From Mesorhizobium sp. M8A.F.Ca.ET.218.01.1.1 (GTDB lineage: Bacteria > Pseudomonadota > Alphaproteobacteria > Rhizobiales > Rhizobiaceae): a DNA stretch of 64,000 nucleotides. The notes under the pieces were generated by a model. It ran no database searches, had not been told where the DNA came from, and worked only from the letters and a program-made list of their open reading frames with translations. The translations under genes were made by a program, and so were the position numbers. The stretch is from contig NZ_SRUZ01000005.1 in NCBI RefSeq assembly GCF_004791165.1, forward strand, positions 310,001 through 374,000. The letters are read 5' to 3'. Below are positions 36,123 through 43,979 of this stretch, one piece after another (position 1 is the stretch's first letter; each line of letters starts with the position of its first letter).

Positions 36123-37451
36123 TTAGAAGCCGTTCTTCCCCGGTATCCAGTTGGTGCCGGCCAGCGGCACGCCGGCCATGGCGGCTGCCTCGATCGTCAA
36201 TGCGACGAGGTCCTCGGGTTCGAGATTGTGCAGGCTGTTCTTGCCGCAGGCGCGGGCGATGGTCTGCGCCTCCAGCGTCATCACCTTGAGATAGTTCGCC
36301 AACCGGCGGCCGGCGGCCACGGGGTCGACACGCTTCATCAGTTCCGGGTCCTGCGTGGTGATGCCGGCAGGGTCCTTGCCCTCATGCCAGTCGTCATAGG
36401 CGCCTGACGTGGTGCCGAGTTCGTTATACTCCGCCTCCCAGCGGGGATCATTGTCGCCGAGCGCGACGAGCGCTGCGGTGCCGATCGACACCGCGTCGAC
36501 GCCAAGCGCCATCGCCTTGGCGACATCGGCGCCGTTGCGGATGCCGCCGGAGACGATCAGCTGCACCTTGCGGTGCATGCCGAGATCCTGCAGTGCCTGC
36601 ACCGCCGGCCGGATACAGGCGAGCGTCGGCTGGCCGACATTTTCGATGAAGACTTCCTGCGTCGCCGCCGTGCCGCCCTGCATGCCGTCGACGACGACGA
36701 CGTCGGCGCCGGCCTTCACCGCAAGCGCTGTGTCGTAGTAGGGGCGGGCGCCGCCGACCTTGACGTAGATCGGCTTCTCCCAGTCGGTGATTTCGCGCAG
36801 CTCGAGGATCTTGATTTCGAGATCGTCGGGACCGGTCCAGTCGGGATGGCGCGAGGCGGAGCGCTGGTCGATGCCCTTGGGCAGCGTGCGCATCTCGGCG
36901 ACGCGGTCGGAAATCTTCTGGCCAAGCAGCATGCCGCCGCCGCCTGGTTTGGCGCCCTGGCCGACGACCACCTCGATCGCGTCGGCGCGGCGCAGGTCGC
37001 GCAGGTTCATGCCGTAGCGCGACGGCAGGTACTGATAGACGAGCTGCTTGGAATGGCCGCGCTCTTCCTCGGTCATGCCGCCATCGCCGGTCGTGGTCGA
37101 GGTGCCGGACAGCGTCGCGCCGCGCCCGAGCGCTTCCTTCGCCGGGCCGGACAGCGAGCCGAAGCTCATGCCGGCGATGGTGATCGGAATTTTCAGTTCG
37201 ATCGGCTTCTTCGCATGCCGCGACCCCAGCACCACGGATGTGTCGCAACGCTCGCGATAGCCTTCCAGCGGATAGCGCGAGATCGAGGCGCCGAGGAACA
37301 GGAGGTCATCAAAATGCGGCAGCTTGCGCTTGGCGCCGGCACCTCTGATATCGTAGATGCCGGTCGCCGCGGCGCGGCGGATTTCGGAAAGCGTGTAGTC
37401 GTCGAAGGTCGCGGATTTGCGCGGTGTCGTCGGCGGGTTGCGGTACGTCAT
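36123..37451 (-). CDS. mgsC: N-methylglutamate synthase subunit C (FMN-binding glutamate synthase-like)
   Basis: A 442-residue TIM-barrel protein of the glutamate synthase FMN domain. Motifs are ITIAGMSFGSLSGPAKEALGRGA near residue 90, VGQGAKPGGGGMLLGQKI, DVVVVDGMQGGTAATQEVFIENVG near 235 and LIVSGGIRNGADVAKAMALGVDAVSIGTAALVALG near 280. The cysteine-rich 3Fe-4S segment of full-length glutamate synthase is not obvious: the corresponding stretch reads DPAGITTQDPEL. It works with MgsA and MgsB to convert the methylamide and glutamate to N-methylglutamate. Also known as glxD in rhizobia. Confidence 0.87.
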   Translation of the reverse strand: MTYRNPPTTPRKSATFDDYTLSEIRRAAATGIYDIRGAGAKRKLPHFDDLLFLGASISRYPLEGYRERCDTSVVLGSRHAKKPIELKIPITIAGMSFGSLSGPAKEALGRGATLSGTSTTTGDGGMTEEERGHSKQLVYQYLPSRYGMNLRDLRRADAIEVVVGQGAKPGGGGMLLGQKISDRVAEMRTLPKGIDQRSASRHPDWTGPDDLEIKILELREITDWEKPIYVKVGGARPYYDTALAVKAGADVVVVDGMQGGTAATQEVFIENVGQPTLACIRPAVQALQDLGMHRKVQLIVSGGIRNGADVAKAMALGVDAVSIGTAALVALGDNDPRWEAEYNELGTTSGAYDDWHEGKDPAGITTQDPELMKRVDPVAAGRRLANYLKVMTLEAQTIARACGKNSLHNLEPEDLVALTIEAAAMAGVPLAGTNWIPGKNGF

Positions 37452-37457
37452 CTTGCC

Positions 37458-38180
37458 TCAATACGCGTCGGCGTTGTCGATATTGAAATTGTAGAGCGTG
37501 CGCGCCGAACCGTAGCGCTTGAACTCCGACGGTTTGACGCCGGTCACGCCGGCGCGGTCGAGCAGACCCTGCAGCAGGTCCAGATGTTCGGGCCGCATCT
37601 CCTTGGCGATGCAGTCGGCGCCCAGACTATCGACCTTGCCGCGCACGAAAAGCCGTGCCTCGTAGATGGAATCGCCCAGCGCATCACCGGCATCGCCCAA
37701 AACCACGAGATTGCCGGACTGCGCCATGAAGGCCGACATGTGGCCGATATTGCCGTGCACGACGATGTCGATGCCCTTCATCGAGATGCCGCAGCGCGAG
37801 GAGGCATTGCCTTCGATGACCAGCAGCCCGCCCTTGCCGGTGGCGCCGGCATACTGGCTGGCGTCGCCTTTCACCGTTATCGAGCCCGCCATCATGTTCT
37901 CGCCGACGCCGGGGCCCGCAGAGCCGTGCACGGTGATGGCGCTGCCCGAATTCATGCCGCCGCAATAATAGCCGACGCTGCCGCGCACATCGATACTGAC
38001 GGGCTGGTCGACACCGACGGCGACCGAGTGGTTGCCTTTCGGGTTGAGCACTTCCCATGCCGTCTCATTCGAGCCGGCGGTCAGGTTATGGAGTGCCTGG
38101 TTGAGTTCGCGCAACGACTGGACGTCGAGGTCGAAGACGCGCGCATGGCTTTCGCGCGTTGCCTTGGAGGTTGCCGGCAT
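37458..38180 (-). CDS. mgsB: N-methylglutamate synthase subunit B (GXGXG/GltB3-like)
   Basis: A 240-residue protein made of the glutamate synthase C-terminal right-handed beta-helix. It shows repeated G-rich turns: VGYYCGGMNSGSAITVHGSAG, GENMMAGSITVKGDASQYAGAT, GGLLVIEGNASSRCGISMKG and GNLVVLGDAGDALGDSI. It is a structural subunit linking the amidotransferase and FMN subunits. ATG at 38180 lies 4 bases after the mgsA stop, so the two are coupled. Also annotated glxC. Confidence 0.88.
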   Translation of the reverse strand: MPATSKATRESHARVFDLDVQSLRELNQALHNLTAGSNETAWEVLNPKGNHSVAVGVDQPVSIDVRGSVGYYCGGMNSGSAITVHGSAGPGVGENMMAGSITVKGDASQYAGATGKGGLLVIEGNASSRCGISMKGIDIVVHGNIGHMSAFMAQSGNLVVLGDAGDALGDSIYEARLFVRGKVDSLGADCIAKEMRPEHLDLLQGLLDRAGVTGVKPSEFKRYGSARTLYNFNIDNADAY

Positions 38181-38184
38181 GAAC

Positions 38185-39081
38185 TCAATGCTCCCAGAAA
38201 TAAACGGTTGCGGGCTCCGGTTCCCAGACCCTCGCATTGTCGATGCCGGGCAGTTTGGTCAACGCGCGATATTCCGAGCCGAAGGCGACATATTGGTCGG
38301 TCTCGGCCATCACGGCGGGCTTGCAGGCGATCGGATCGCGCACCACGCCAAAACCATTCTTGGTGCCGACGACGAAGGTGAAGAAGCCGTCGAGGTCGGA
38401 GAGCGTGCCTTCCAGCGCTTCGCCGAGGTTCTTGCCATGCGCCATTTGCGAGGAAAGGTAGGCGGCCGCCACCTCGGTATCGTTCTCGGTCTCGAATTTC
38501 ATGCCTTCGCGGACCAGCTCGCGACGGACATTGTTGTGGTTGGACAGCGACCCATTGTGCACCAGGCACTGGTCGGCGCCGGTCGAGAAGGGGTGCGCGC
38601 CCATCGTCGTCACCGCCGATTCCGTCGCCATGCGGGTGTGGCCGATGCCATGCGTGCCGGTCATCTTGCGGACATCGAAGCGATCGACGACGGCTTCCGG
38701 CAGGCCGACTTCCTTGTAGATTTCAACCGCTTCGCCGGCGCCCATGATGCGGACATCGGGCCTGAGCAACTGGAGGGCTTCACGCGCCGCGTCGACCTTG
38801 TCGGGCGTGGTCCTGACCACCGCATGTGTCGATTTCACCGCAATGCTCACCGGCGCTCCAAGAGCCTTGGCGAGTTCGGCGTCCAGCCCGCGGAAATCGC
38901 GGTCAGGCTTCGGCGATTGGATGGTGATCTTGGCCTCGTTGCCCGATGTCGCGCCATAGATGGCGATGCCGGCGCTGTCGGGGCCGCGATCGCTGAGCGA
39001 TACCAGCATCTCCGACAGCATCGCGCCGAGCTTCGGCTCCAGCGCCTTGTCCTTCAGGAAAAGTCCAACGATTCCGCACAT
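38185..39081 (-). CDS. mgsA: N-methylglutamate synthase subunit A (class II glutamine amidotransferase)
   Basis: A 298-residue Ntn-type amidotransferase. The N-terminal MCGIVGLF places the catalytic Cys at residue 2, followed by SLSDRGPDSAGIAIYG, GIGHTRMATES and CLVHNGSLSNHNNVRRELVREG, the conserved glutaminase motifs. In this pathway the domain should act on gamma-glutamylmethylamide, releasing methylamine. ATG at 39081 follows GGGAGG. A copy of the cluster motif lies 63 bases upstream, so a promoter here may drive mgsABC-gmaS-mgdABCD. Also annotated glxB. Confidence 0.89.
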   Translation of the reverse strand: MCGIVGLFLKDKALEPKLGAMLSEMLVSLSDRGPDSAGIAIYGATSGNEAKITIQSPKPDRDFRGLDAELAKALGAPVSIAVKSTHAVVRTTPDKVDAAREALQLLRPDVRIMGAGEAVEIYKEVGLPEAVVDRFDVRKMTGTHGIGHTRMATESAVTTMGAHPFSTGADQCLVHNGSLSNHNNVRRELVREGMKFETENDTEVAAAYLSSQMAHGKNLGEALEGTLSDLDGFFTFVVGTKNGFGVVRDPIACKPAVMAETDQYVAFGSEYRALTKLPGIDNARVWEPEPATVYFWEH

Positions 39082-39144
39082 GTCAGCCTCCCGACGTTTG
39101 TGACTAGAGATGATGTACCGAATGAAATCCTTGAATTCAATGGG

Positions 39145-39161
39145 ATGAAAAAAATTTTCCT
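39145..39161. promoter_or_regulatory. Cluster motif copy upstream of mgsA
   Basis: On the minus strand this reads AGGAAAATTTTTTTCAT, matching the copy at 42583-42599 at 15 of 17 positions. It lies just past the stop of the small membrane gene at 39166 and 63 bases upstream of mgsA. Confidence 0.55.
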
Positions 39162-39165
39162 CTGG

Positions 39166-39495
39166 TTACGTATGCGGCTCAATGCCACTCTGCGTAACAT
39201 CGCCCTCGCGCCGGGCATTATGAGCCCATTTGGCGGCGCGGATACGGGCGATCTTATAGGCGTCGAGGATCGACAGCGCATAGATCAGGAAGCCGCCGGC
39301 GTGACGGCCGACGAAGTTGGCATCCGGCGGCGAAATCTTGGCGGTCACCCAGGCCAGGATGACCATGAAGAAAAGGAACTGCAGTCCGCGCACCGGTACG
39401 CCAAGAATGACATGCCCGCTTGCCGGCAGCACGATTGCGGCGCCCAGGACGAGATAAGGGCTCACTGGCGCCGGCGAAGTGTTTGAAGTGCTCAT
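39166..39495 (-). CDS. Small membrane protein of unknown function (109 aa)
   Basis: A 109-residue protein with two hydrophobic segments (YLVLGAAIVLPASGHVILGVP and GLQFLFFMVILAWVTAKI), perhaps a third (FLIYALSILDAYKIAR), and a basic tail. I do not recognise the family. Its ATG overlaps the stop of the gene at 39492-40181 (ATGA), so the two are coupled. It is the last gene of the permease-associated run before mgsA. A role in the membrane handling of methylated amines is only contextual. Confidence 0.65.
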   Translation of the reverse strand: MSTSNTSPAPVSPYLVLGAAIVLPASGHVILGVPVRGLQFLFFMVILAWVTAKISPPDANFVGRHAGGFLIYALSILDAYKIARIRAAKWAHNARREGDVTQSGIEPHT

Positions 39496-40181
39496 GCGGC
39501 CTGCCGTTCGCTTCGGTTGATGGCGTCGCGCAGCTTCGAGAGAGATACGAGCAGCCGTTCGATCAGCGTCGCATCGATACGCGTGTCACCGAACGCGGCC
39601 TGCCGGAAGACCCCGTAGCGTGCCCGCTCGGCCTCGGCCAGCAGCCACACGATGCGCACTCCGTTTGGCGTGATCAGCAGCTCCTTGGCGCGGCCATCCG
39701 CAAAGGGTTCGAGATGACTGGCGATGATGCCTTGCGGGAAACGCGTGCCTCTGCGGTCCGTCCGCAGCACCGCTTCGGCTGGAAATCCCGGAGCTTTCGG
39801 CAGCGTATGGTCCAGATGGTCGAAATTGGAGAATGTCGTCGGCGAGCCCGGCCGCATCATCATGTCGAAAACGGCTGGCACCGCGACCTTTTCGGTAATG
39901 GACACCGACAGCCAGCGCGCGGGGAGCTTTCGTGTCGCCAGCGTATCGACGATGGTGCGCAACTGGACATGTTGGCCGTTCCACGATCCTTCCCAGGTCA
40001 AAACACCTGCCGTGCCCTCCGAGACATTGGCAGCGTCCGCGACGATGGTGCGAATGCTGGCCTCGTCGGCGGCGAGCGCGGCCGAGGCCCTGTCGCGGCT
40101 GCGGCGTGCCAGCCACGCAAAGTGAAGGACGAGAGCCAGGACAATTGCCCCGGCAAGCAGTGCTGATGTCACCTCGGACAT
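39492..40181 (-). CDS. Membrane-anchored protein of unknown function (229 aa)
   Basis: One N-terminal membrane helix (SALLAGAIVLALVLHFAWLARR) is followed by a roughly 200-residue soluble part with VLTWEGSWNGQHVQLRTIVDTL, LPARWLSVSITEKVAVPAVFDMMMRPG and ELLITPNGVRIVWLLAEAERARYG. No known motif is visible. ATG at 40181 is preferred; a TTG at 40193 would overlap the hairpin just upstream. It follows the APC permease by 45 bases and is coupled to the 109-residue membrane protein. The soluble domain is predicted to face the cytoplasm or periplasm depending on insertion; I cannot decide. Confidence 0.65.
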   Translation of the reverse strand: MSEVTSALLAGAIVLALVLHFAWLARRSRDRASAALAADEASIRTIVADAANVSEGTAGVLTWEGSWNGQHVQLRTIVDTLATRKLPARWLSVSITEKVAVPAVFDMMMRPGSPTTFSNFDHLDHTLPKAPGFPAEAVLRTDRRGTRFPQGIIASHLEPFADGRAKELLITPNGVRIVWLLAEAERARYGVFRQAAFGDTRIDATLIERLLVSLSKLRDAINRSERQAA

Positions 40182-40192
40182 TTTATCGTGCA

Positions 40193-40219
40193 AGGCCCAT
40201 CCAGGTCCTGGACGGGCCT
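40193..40219 (-). promoter_or_regulatory. Intercistronic hairpin after the APC permease
   Basis: AGGCCCGTCCAG and CTGGATGGGCCT (minus strand) pair over 12 positions with one G-T wobble and a 3-base loop. There is no T-tract downstream. It lies between the permease stop and the 229-residue protein and could reduce or stabilise downstream message. Confidence 0.5.
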
Positions 40220-40226
40220 ACTCCTA

Positions 40227-41633
40227 TCAATAGCCCTGCGGTTTCGGCCACGGCATGGTGAACTGGTCGCCACGCCGCACGAATTTGTAGCGGTAGAAGT
40301 GGAACCACAGCGAAATCAGGAAATAGAAGGCGACCATGGCGATCAACTGCGAGCCGAAGCCGAGGAAGATGGCGAAGAAGGTCACCACGCACAGGCAGAA
40401 CAGCACGATTGCCGGCAGCGGATGGAAGGGGTGCGTGTAGCCGCGGCGGATCGACCCCAGCGGCCACTTCTTGCGGAACATCATGATGTTGATGCTCATG
40501 AAAGTGTACTGCAGGACCCCCGACAGGATCGAGAAGGTGATCGCCTGGTTGAGATCGGCGATGAAGGCGAAGGCCAGCGCGATCGGCAGCAGGAACAGGA
40601 TCGAGCGGTAGGGCGTGCGGTATTTCGGATGCACCGCCGAGAACCAGCTCGGCAGATAGCGGTCGCGGCCGAGCGAGAACCAGGCGCGCGCCGCGTCGTT
40701 GATGCAGCCGTTTGCCGAGGCAAGCGCGGCGAGCAGCGTTGCTATGAACAGAAGGTTCTCGAGCAGCGGGCTTCCGGTCAGCTTGCCGGCATCCCACAGC
40801 GGATAATAGGTGATGCCGAGATATTCCCAGGGCATCAGCGAGGCGCAGACATACCAGGTCATGGCGGCGGCGATCAGTAGCGTGATCATGCCGGCCATCG
40901 TGCCGTAGGGCAGCGAGCGTGCGGGCGAGCGCACTTCTTCGGCCGCCTGCGTTGTGCCTTCGATGCCGAGATAATACCAGATGCCGAACTGGAAGGCGGC
41001 AATGACGCCGATCCAGCCATAGGGCAGCGCGTTTCCTGGAGTGACCAGTTCGTTGAGCTTCAGCACCGCGCCTTGCGTCCACGGGCTGACCGAGAAGAAC
41101 AGGACGACGATCGAGACATAGGCGATTGCCGTGATGACGAAATTGACGTTGAGCGTCATCAACACGCCGCGATAGTTGAGCCAGGCCAGCACCACGATGG
41201 TGGCGGCGATGAAGGAATTGTGGGTTAGCCCTTCGACTCCGGCCTTGGCGACGATCGTATCGCCGAGCAGGATGGCGTCGGATACTTCCAGCATCGTGTA
41301 GGCAAAGACCAGGAACAGCGCGACGTTGAACGCCATCAGCGGGCCCACGATGTGCTTGGCCTGCGCATACTGCCCGCCGGCGGCGGCGACAGTCGACGTC
41401 ACCTCGGAATCGATCATGGCCACCGAGGTGTAGAGCAGTCCGACGACCCAGCACACGATCAGGGCCGCCAGCGCGCCGCCCTTGTCGGCCGAGAAATTCC
41501 AGCCGGTGAACTCGCCGACCAGAACGATGCCGACACCGAGCGCCCAGACATGGGCCGGGCCGAGCACCCGAAGCAGCGATACCCGGTCGCCGTGAATTGT
41601 GGTGGTGATGTTGTTTTCAAGCGCGACCGTCAT
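40227..41633 (-). CDS. APC-superfamily permease (ethanolamine-permease-like), candidate methylated-amine transporter
   Basis: A 468-residue transporter with about 12 membrane segments. It has LGVGIVLVGEFTGWNFSADKGGALAAL in TM1-2, VTSTVAAAGGQYAQAKHIVGP near residue 80, WYYLGIEGTTQAAEEVRSPARSLPYGTMAG near 215 and ASANGCINDAARAWFSLGRDRYLP near 310. The TM1/TM6 pattern resembles ethanolamine and small-amine permeases more than amino acid permeases. It is embedded between small membrane proteins and the N-methylglutamate genes on the same strand, 14 bases after the 53-residue protein. A methylamine or dimethylamine carrier is a sensible guess. Confidence 0.82.
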   Translation of the reverse strand: MTVALENNITTTIHGDRVSLLRVLGPAHVWALGVGIVLVGEFTGWNFSADKGGALAALIVCWVVGLLYTSVAMIDSEVTSTVAAAGGQYAQAKHIVGPLMAFNVALFLVFAYTMLEVSDAILLGDTIVAKAGVEGLTHNSFIAATIVVLAWLNYRGVLMTLNVNFVITAIAYVSIVVLFFSVSPWTQGAVLKLNELVTPGNALPYGWIGVIAAFQFGIWYYLGIEGTTQAAEEVRSPARSLPYGTMAGMITLLIAAAMTWYVCASLMPWEYLGITYYPLWDAGKLTGSPLLENLLFIATLLAALASANGCINDAARAWFSLGRDRYLPSWFSAVHPKYRTPYRSILFLLPIALAFAFIADLNQAITFSILSGVLQYTFMSINIMMFRKKWPLGSIRRGYTHPFHPLPAIVLFCLCVVTFFAIFLGFGSQLIAMVAFYFLISLWFHFYRYKFVRRGDQFTMPWPKPQGY

Positions 41634-41647
41634 CGATCAATCCCCAC

Positions 41648-41809
41648 TCAGATCCGGTGTTTTTCGGAAGCGGCTTCAAGCTCGCCTTCACGCGACGAGG
41701 TCAGAACGTCCTCGGAGTAGTTTGTATCGATCTTGAACCAGTCGTAGAGCATCCACAGCGCGAGCACGATCGAGATGCCCCAGCATGCGTAAGAGAGTGC
41801 CACCCACAT
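41648..41809 (-). CDS. Very small single-pass membrane protein (53 aa)
   Basis: A short gene with ATG at 41809 preceded by GGGGA at 7 bases. The protein has one helix (LSYACWGISIVLALWMLYDWF, residues 5-25), then an acidic cytoplasmic-type tail (KIDTNYSEDVLTSSREGELEAASEKH). It lies 14 bases ahead of the APC permease and 32 bases after the 125-residue protein. Position and spacing suggest a small subunit or regulator of the permease. I know no characterised homologue. Confidence 0.68.
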   Translation of the reverse strand: MWVALSYACWGISIVLALWMLYDWFKIDTNYSEDVLTSSREGELEAASEKHRI

Positions 41810-41841
41810 GATCGTGTCCCCAAATTCTTCGTCGCCAAACT

Positions 41842-42219
41842 CTATTTGTCGTCGAACTTCTCGTTGATGACATCGCGATATTCGCGGTCGGATGCCCGGA
41901 ACAGGAACACGAAATAACCGATCAGGACGGCCGCCATGATGATCAATGTCGGCCAGTCGATGATGTAGTGGAACCGGTTCTGGATGATGTCGTGCGCGGT
42001 CTCCGGCGTATAGCCGAGCTTTTCCCAGATCGAGGCCATGGTCGGATTCTGCCCGAGCGCTTCCCAGGTCTTGGCATCGAGTGCATCGATGGATTTTGCG
42101 GCCCCGGCAAGACCAAGCTTCAGCGGTAGCCACAGTGCCACGAAGATGGCGACCACGACAACGGCGATGTCGAAGACTTGCCCGGCCTTGCTCTGCTCCG
42201 GCGGCGTGTAGCGGGACAT
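41842..42219 (-). CDS. Small two-pass membrane protein of unknown function (125 aa)
   Basis: ATG at 42219 follows GGGGAGAAAC. The first helix is around residues 16-36 (VFDIAVVVVAIFVALWLPLKLG) and the second around 90-110 (TLIIMAAVLIGYFVFLFRASD). The roughly 50-residue loop contains WEALGQNPTMASIWEKLGYTPETAHDII. The C-terminus is charged. It follows the 95-residue protein by 11 bases. No domain is recognised. Confidence 0.7.
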   Translation of the reverse strand: MSRYTPPEQSKAGQVFDIAVVVVAIFVALWLPLKLGLAGAAKSIDALDAKTWEALGQNPTMASIWEKLGYTPETAHDIIQNRFHYIIDWPTLIIMAAVLIGYFVFLFRASDREYRDVINEKFDDK

Positions 42220-42230
42220 TGTTTCTCCCC

Positions 42231-42518
42231 TCAGGACTTGCGGTTGCGGGACGCGTCGGCGTTCTTGATGTCGAGCCCGTAGATGAACTCCTTGTCTTCC
42301 TTGTAGTGTTTGACCATCGCCAGGATGGCCGCCGTGTTGAAGATGAGCACCGCGGCGGCGGCCAGGGCTACGACGGCCTTGATGCCGCCCTGGGGAATGT
42401 GTGGCCAAGTCATGAGGAGGACGAAGAGGATCGTCGCCCACAGGCAGACGATCAGAAGCGCGGATCCGCGCAAATCGGAGCGGTACAGCGCTTCGATGCG
42501 CTGCTGCAGGTCTGACAT
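42231..42518 (-). CDS. Small two-pass membrane protein, first gene of the permease run (95 aa)
   Basis: ATG at 42518 follows AAGGGGAAAAC. The N-terminal helix is amphipathic (SDLQQRIEALYRSDLRG). Two membrane segments follow (LLIVCLWATILFVLLMTW and AVVALAAAAVLIFNTAAILAMV), then a charged tail with HYKEDKEFIYGLDIKNAD. It opens the minus-strand run 42518 to 39166 and faces the dmm operon across a shared promoter region that holds several motif copies. Function unknown. Confidence 0.7.
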   Translation of the reverse strand: MSDLQQRIEALYRSDLRGSALLIVCLWATILFVLLMTWPHIPQGGIKAVVALAAAAVLIFNTAAILAMVKHYKEDKEFIYGLDIKNADASRNRKS

Positions 42519-42582
42519 CGGTTTTCCCCTTCTTTGCCGACGCCCGGTTCCGAATCCACCGCCCGCCGCCCTCTTTCAAGAG

Positions 42583-42599
42583 AGTGAAATTTTTTTCAT
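42583..42599. promoter_or_regulatory. Cluster motif copy upstream of the small-membrane-protein run
   Basis: AGTGAAATTTTTTTCAT, close to the AGTGAAA...TTTCACT dyad, lies 64 bases upstream of the 95-residue protein gene and 206 upstream of dmmD. It is the best match to the proposed consensus together with the tmm copy. Confidence 0.55.
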
Positions 42600-42661
42600 A
42601 AGTTCCGCTCGAATCCCCGACTTGTCAAGACGAATTTACGTAGAGTTAACCGCTCGCTTCG

Positions 42662-42698
42662 AGTGAACAATTTTGCCTGACAATGAAATTATTTGCTT
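42662..42698. promoter_or_regulatory. Tandem motif copies upstream of dmmD
   Basis: AGTGAACAATTTTGCCT (42662-42678) and AATGAAATTATTTGCTT (42682-42698) match the copy at 42583 at 12 and 13 of 17 positions. They are spaced 20 bases start to start, about two helical turns. They lie 127 and 107 bases upstream of dmmD. Confidence 0.45.
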
Positions 42699-42805
42699 CA
42701 AGGGGATTGCAGGCTTCCCGCGTTTGCGGTCAATATTCCATCCAAAGCTCCGGCCTCGGGCAAAGGAGCAGGGAACAGCATGATTTTCGAACGGAGGACG
42801 AGCGG

Positions 42806-43939
42806 ATGACGGCATCCTGGAGATTTTCAACCCTGGCGGATCGCCATCGCGCTCTGGGGTCGAAGCTCGAAGACTGGAGCGGAATGGGCACCGCCTGGAC
42901 CTATGACAAGGATGCCGATGAGGAATATGTCGCCATCCGCACCAAGGCCGGACTTATGGATGTTTCCGGCCTGAAGAAGGTTCACATCACAGGGCCGCAC
43001 GCCTCGCACCTGATCGACCTCGCCACCACGCGCGACGTGGAGAAAATCTATCCCGGCAAGTCGGCTTACGCCTGCATGCTGAACGAAGCGGGAAAATTCA
43101 CCGACGATTGTATCCTCTACCGTACCGGACCGAATTCCTGGATGGTGGTGCACGGCTCGGGCACCGGCCATGAGGAATTGCAGCGAGCGGCCATGGGCCG
43201 CGACGTGTCGCTGCGCTTTGACGACAATCTGCACGATCTGTCGCTGCAGGGGCCGACGGCGGTCGACTATCTGGCCAAGCACGTGCCGAGCATTCGCGAC
43301 CTCAACTACTTCCATCACATGCAGACGCAGCTCTTCGGCTTCCCCGTCATGATCTCGCGCACCGGCTATACCGGCGAGCGCGGCTACGAAATCTTCTGCC
43401 GTGGCCAGGATGCCGGCACGATCTGGGACAGAATCCTCGAAGAGGGCAAGGGGGCCGGCATCATTCCATGCCGCTTCACCACGCTCGACATGCTGCGCGT
43501 CGAGAGCTACCTGCTGTTCTACCCCTACGACAATTCGCAGAAATACCCGTTCGACAATGAAGGCCCCGGCGACACGCTGTGGGAACTCGGCCTCGACTTC
43601 ACCGTCAGCCCCGGCAAGACCGGTTTTCGCGGTGCCGAGGAGCACTATCGCCTGAAAGGCAAGGAGCGCTTCAAGATCTACGGCGTCCTGCTCGACGGCA
43701 AGGAGCCAGCCGATGAAGGCGCGCCGGTCTATCGCGACGGTAAAAAGGTCGGCGTGGTGACCTGCGCCATGTATTCGCCGCTGGTCAAGAAATCGATGGG
43801 CATCGCCCGGCTCGACGTCGACTGCGCGGTCAAGGACACCAAGCTCGAAATCCGCAACGAGAGCGGATCGATCAAGGCGACGGCGCAGCCCTTGCCGTTC
43901 GACGATCCCAAGAAGACCAAGCGCACGGCGAAAGGCTGA
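42806..43939 (+). CDS. dmmD: Dimethylamine monooxygenase-associated GcvT-like subunit
   Basis: A 377-residue aminomethyltransferase-fold protein. GcvT features are AGLMDVSGLKKVHITGPHASHLID near residue 55, HDLSLQGPTAVDYLAKHVPS, MISRTGYTGERGYEIFCRG near 195 and TTLDMLRVESYLLFYPYDN near 235. In the heme-dependent oxidative N-demethylase complex the equivalent delta subunit is thought to bind tetrahydrofolate and take the formaldehyde released from dimethylamine. ATG at 42806 follows GGAGG at 9 bases; longer forms run into the promoter. First gene of the dmmDCBA operon. Confidence 0.84.
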   Translation: MTASWRFSTLADRHRALGSKLEDWSGMGTAWTYDKDADEEYVAIRTKAGLMDVSGLKKVHITGPHASHLIDLATTRDVEKIYPGKSAYACMLNEAGKFTDDCILYRTGPNSWMVVHGSGTGHEELQRAAMGRDVSLRFDDNLHDLSLQGPTAVDYLAKHVPSIRDLNYFHHMQTQLFGFPVMISRTGYTGERGYEIFCRGQDAGTIWDRILEEGKGAGIIPCRFTTLDMLRVESYLLFYPYDNSQKYPFDNEGPGDTLWELGLDFTVSPGKTGFRGAEEHYRLKGKERFKIYGVLLDGKEPADEGAPVYRDGKKVGVVTCAMYSPLVKKSMGIARLDVDCAVKDTKLEIRNESGSIKATAQPLPFDDPKKTKRTAKG

Positions 43940-43979
43940 GGCATAATCGACAGCGAGGGTTTCGAGGCACAAAGACAGA

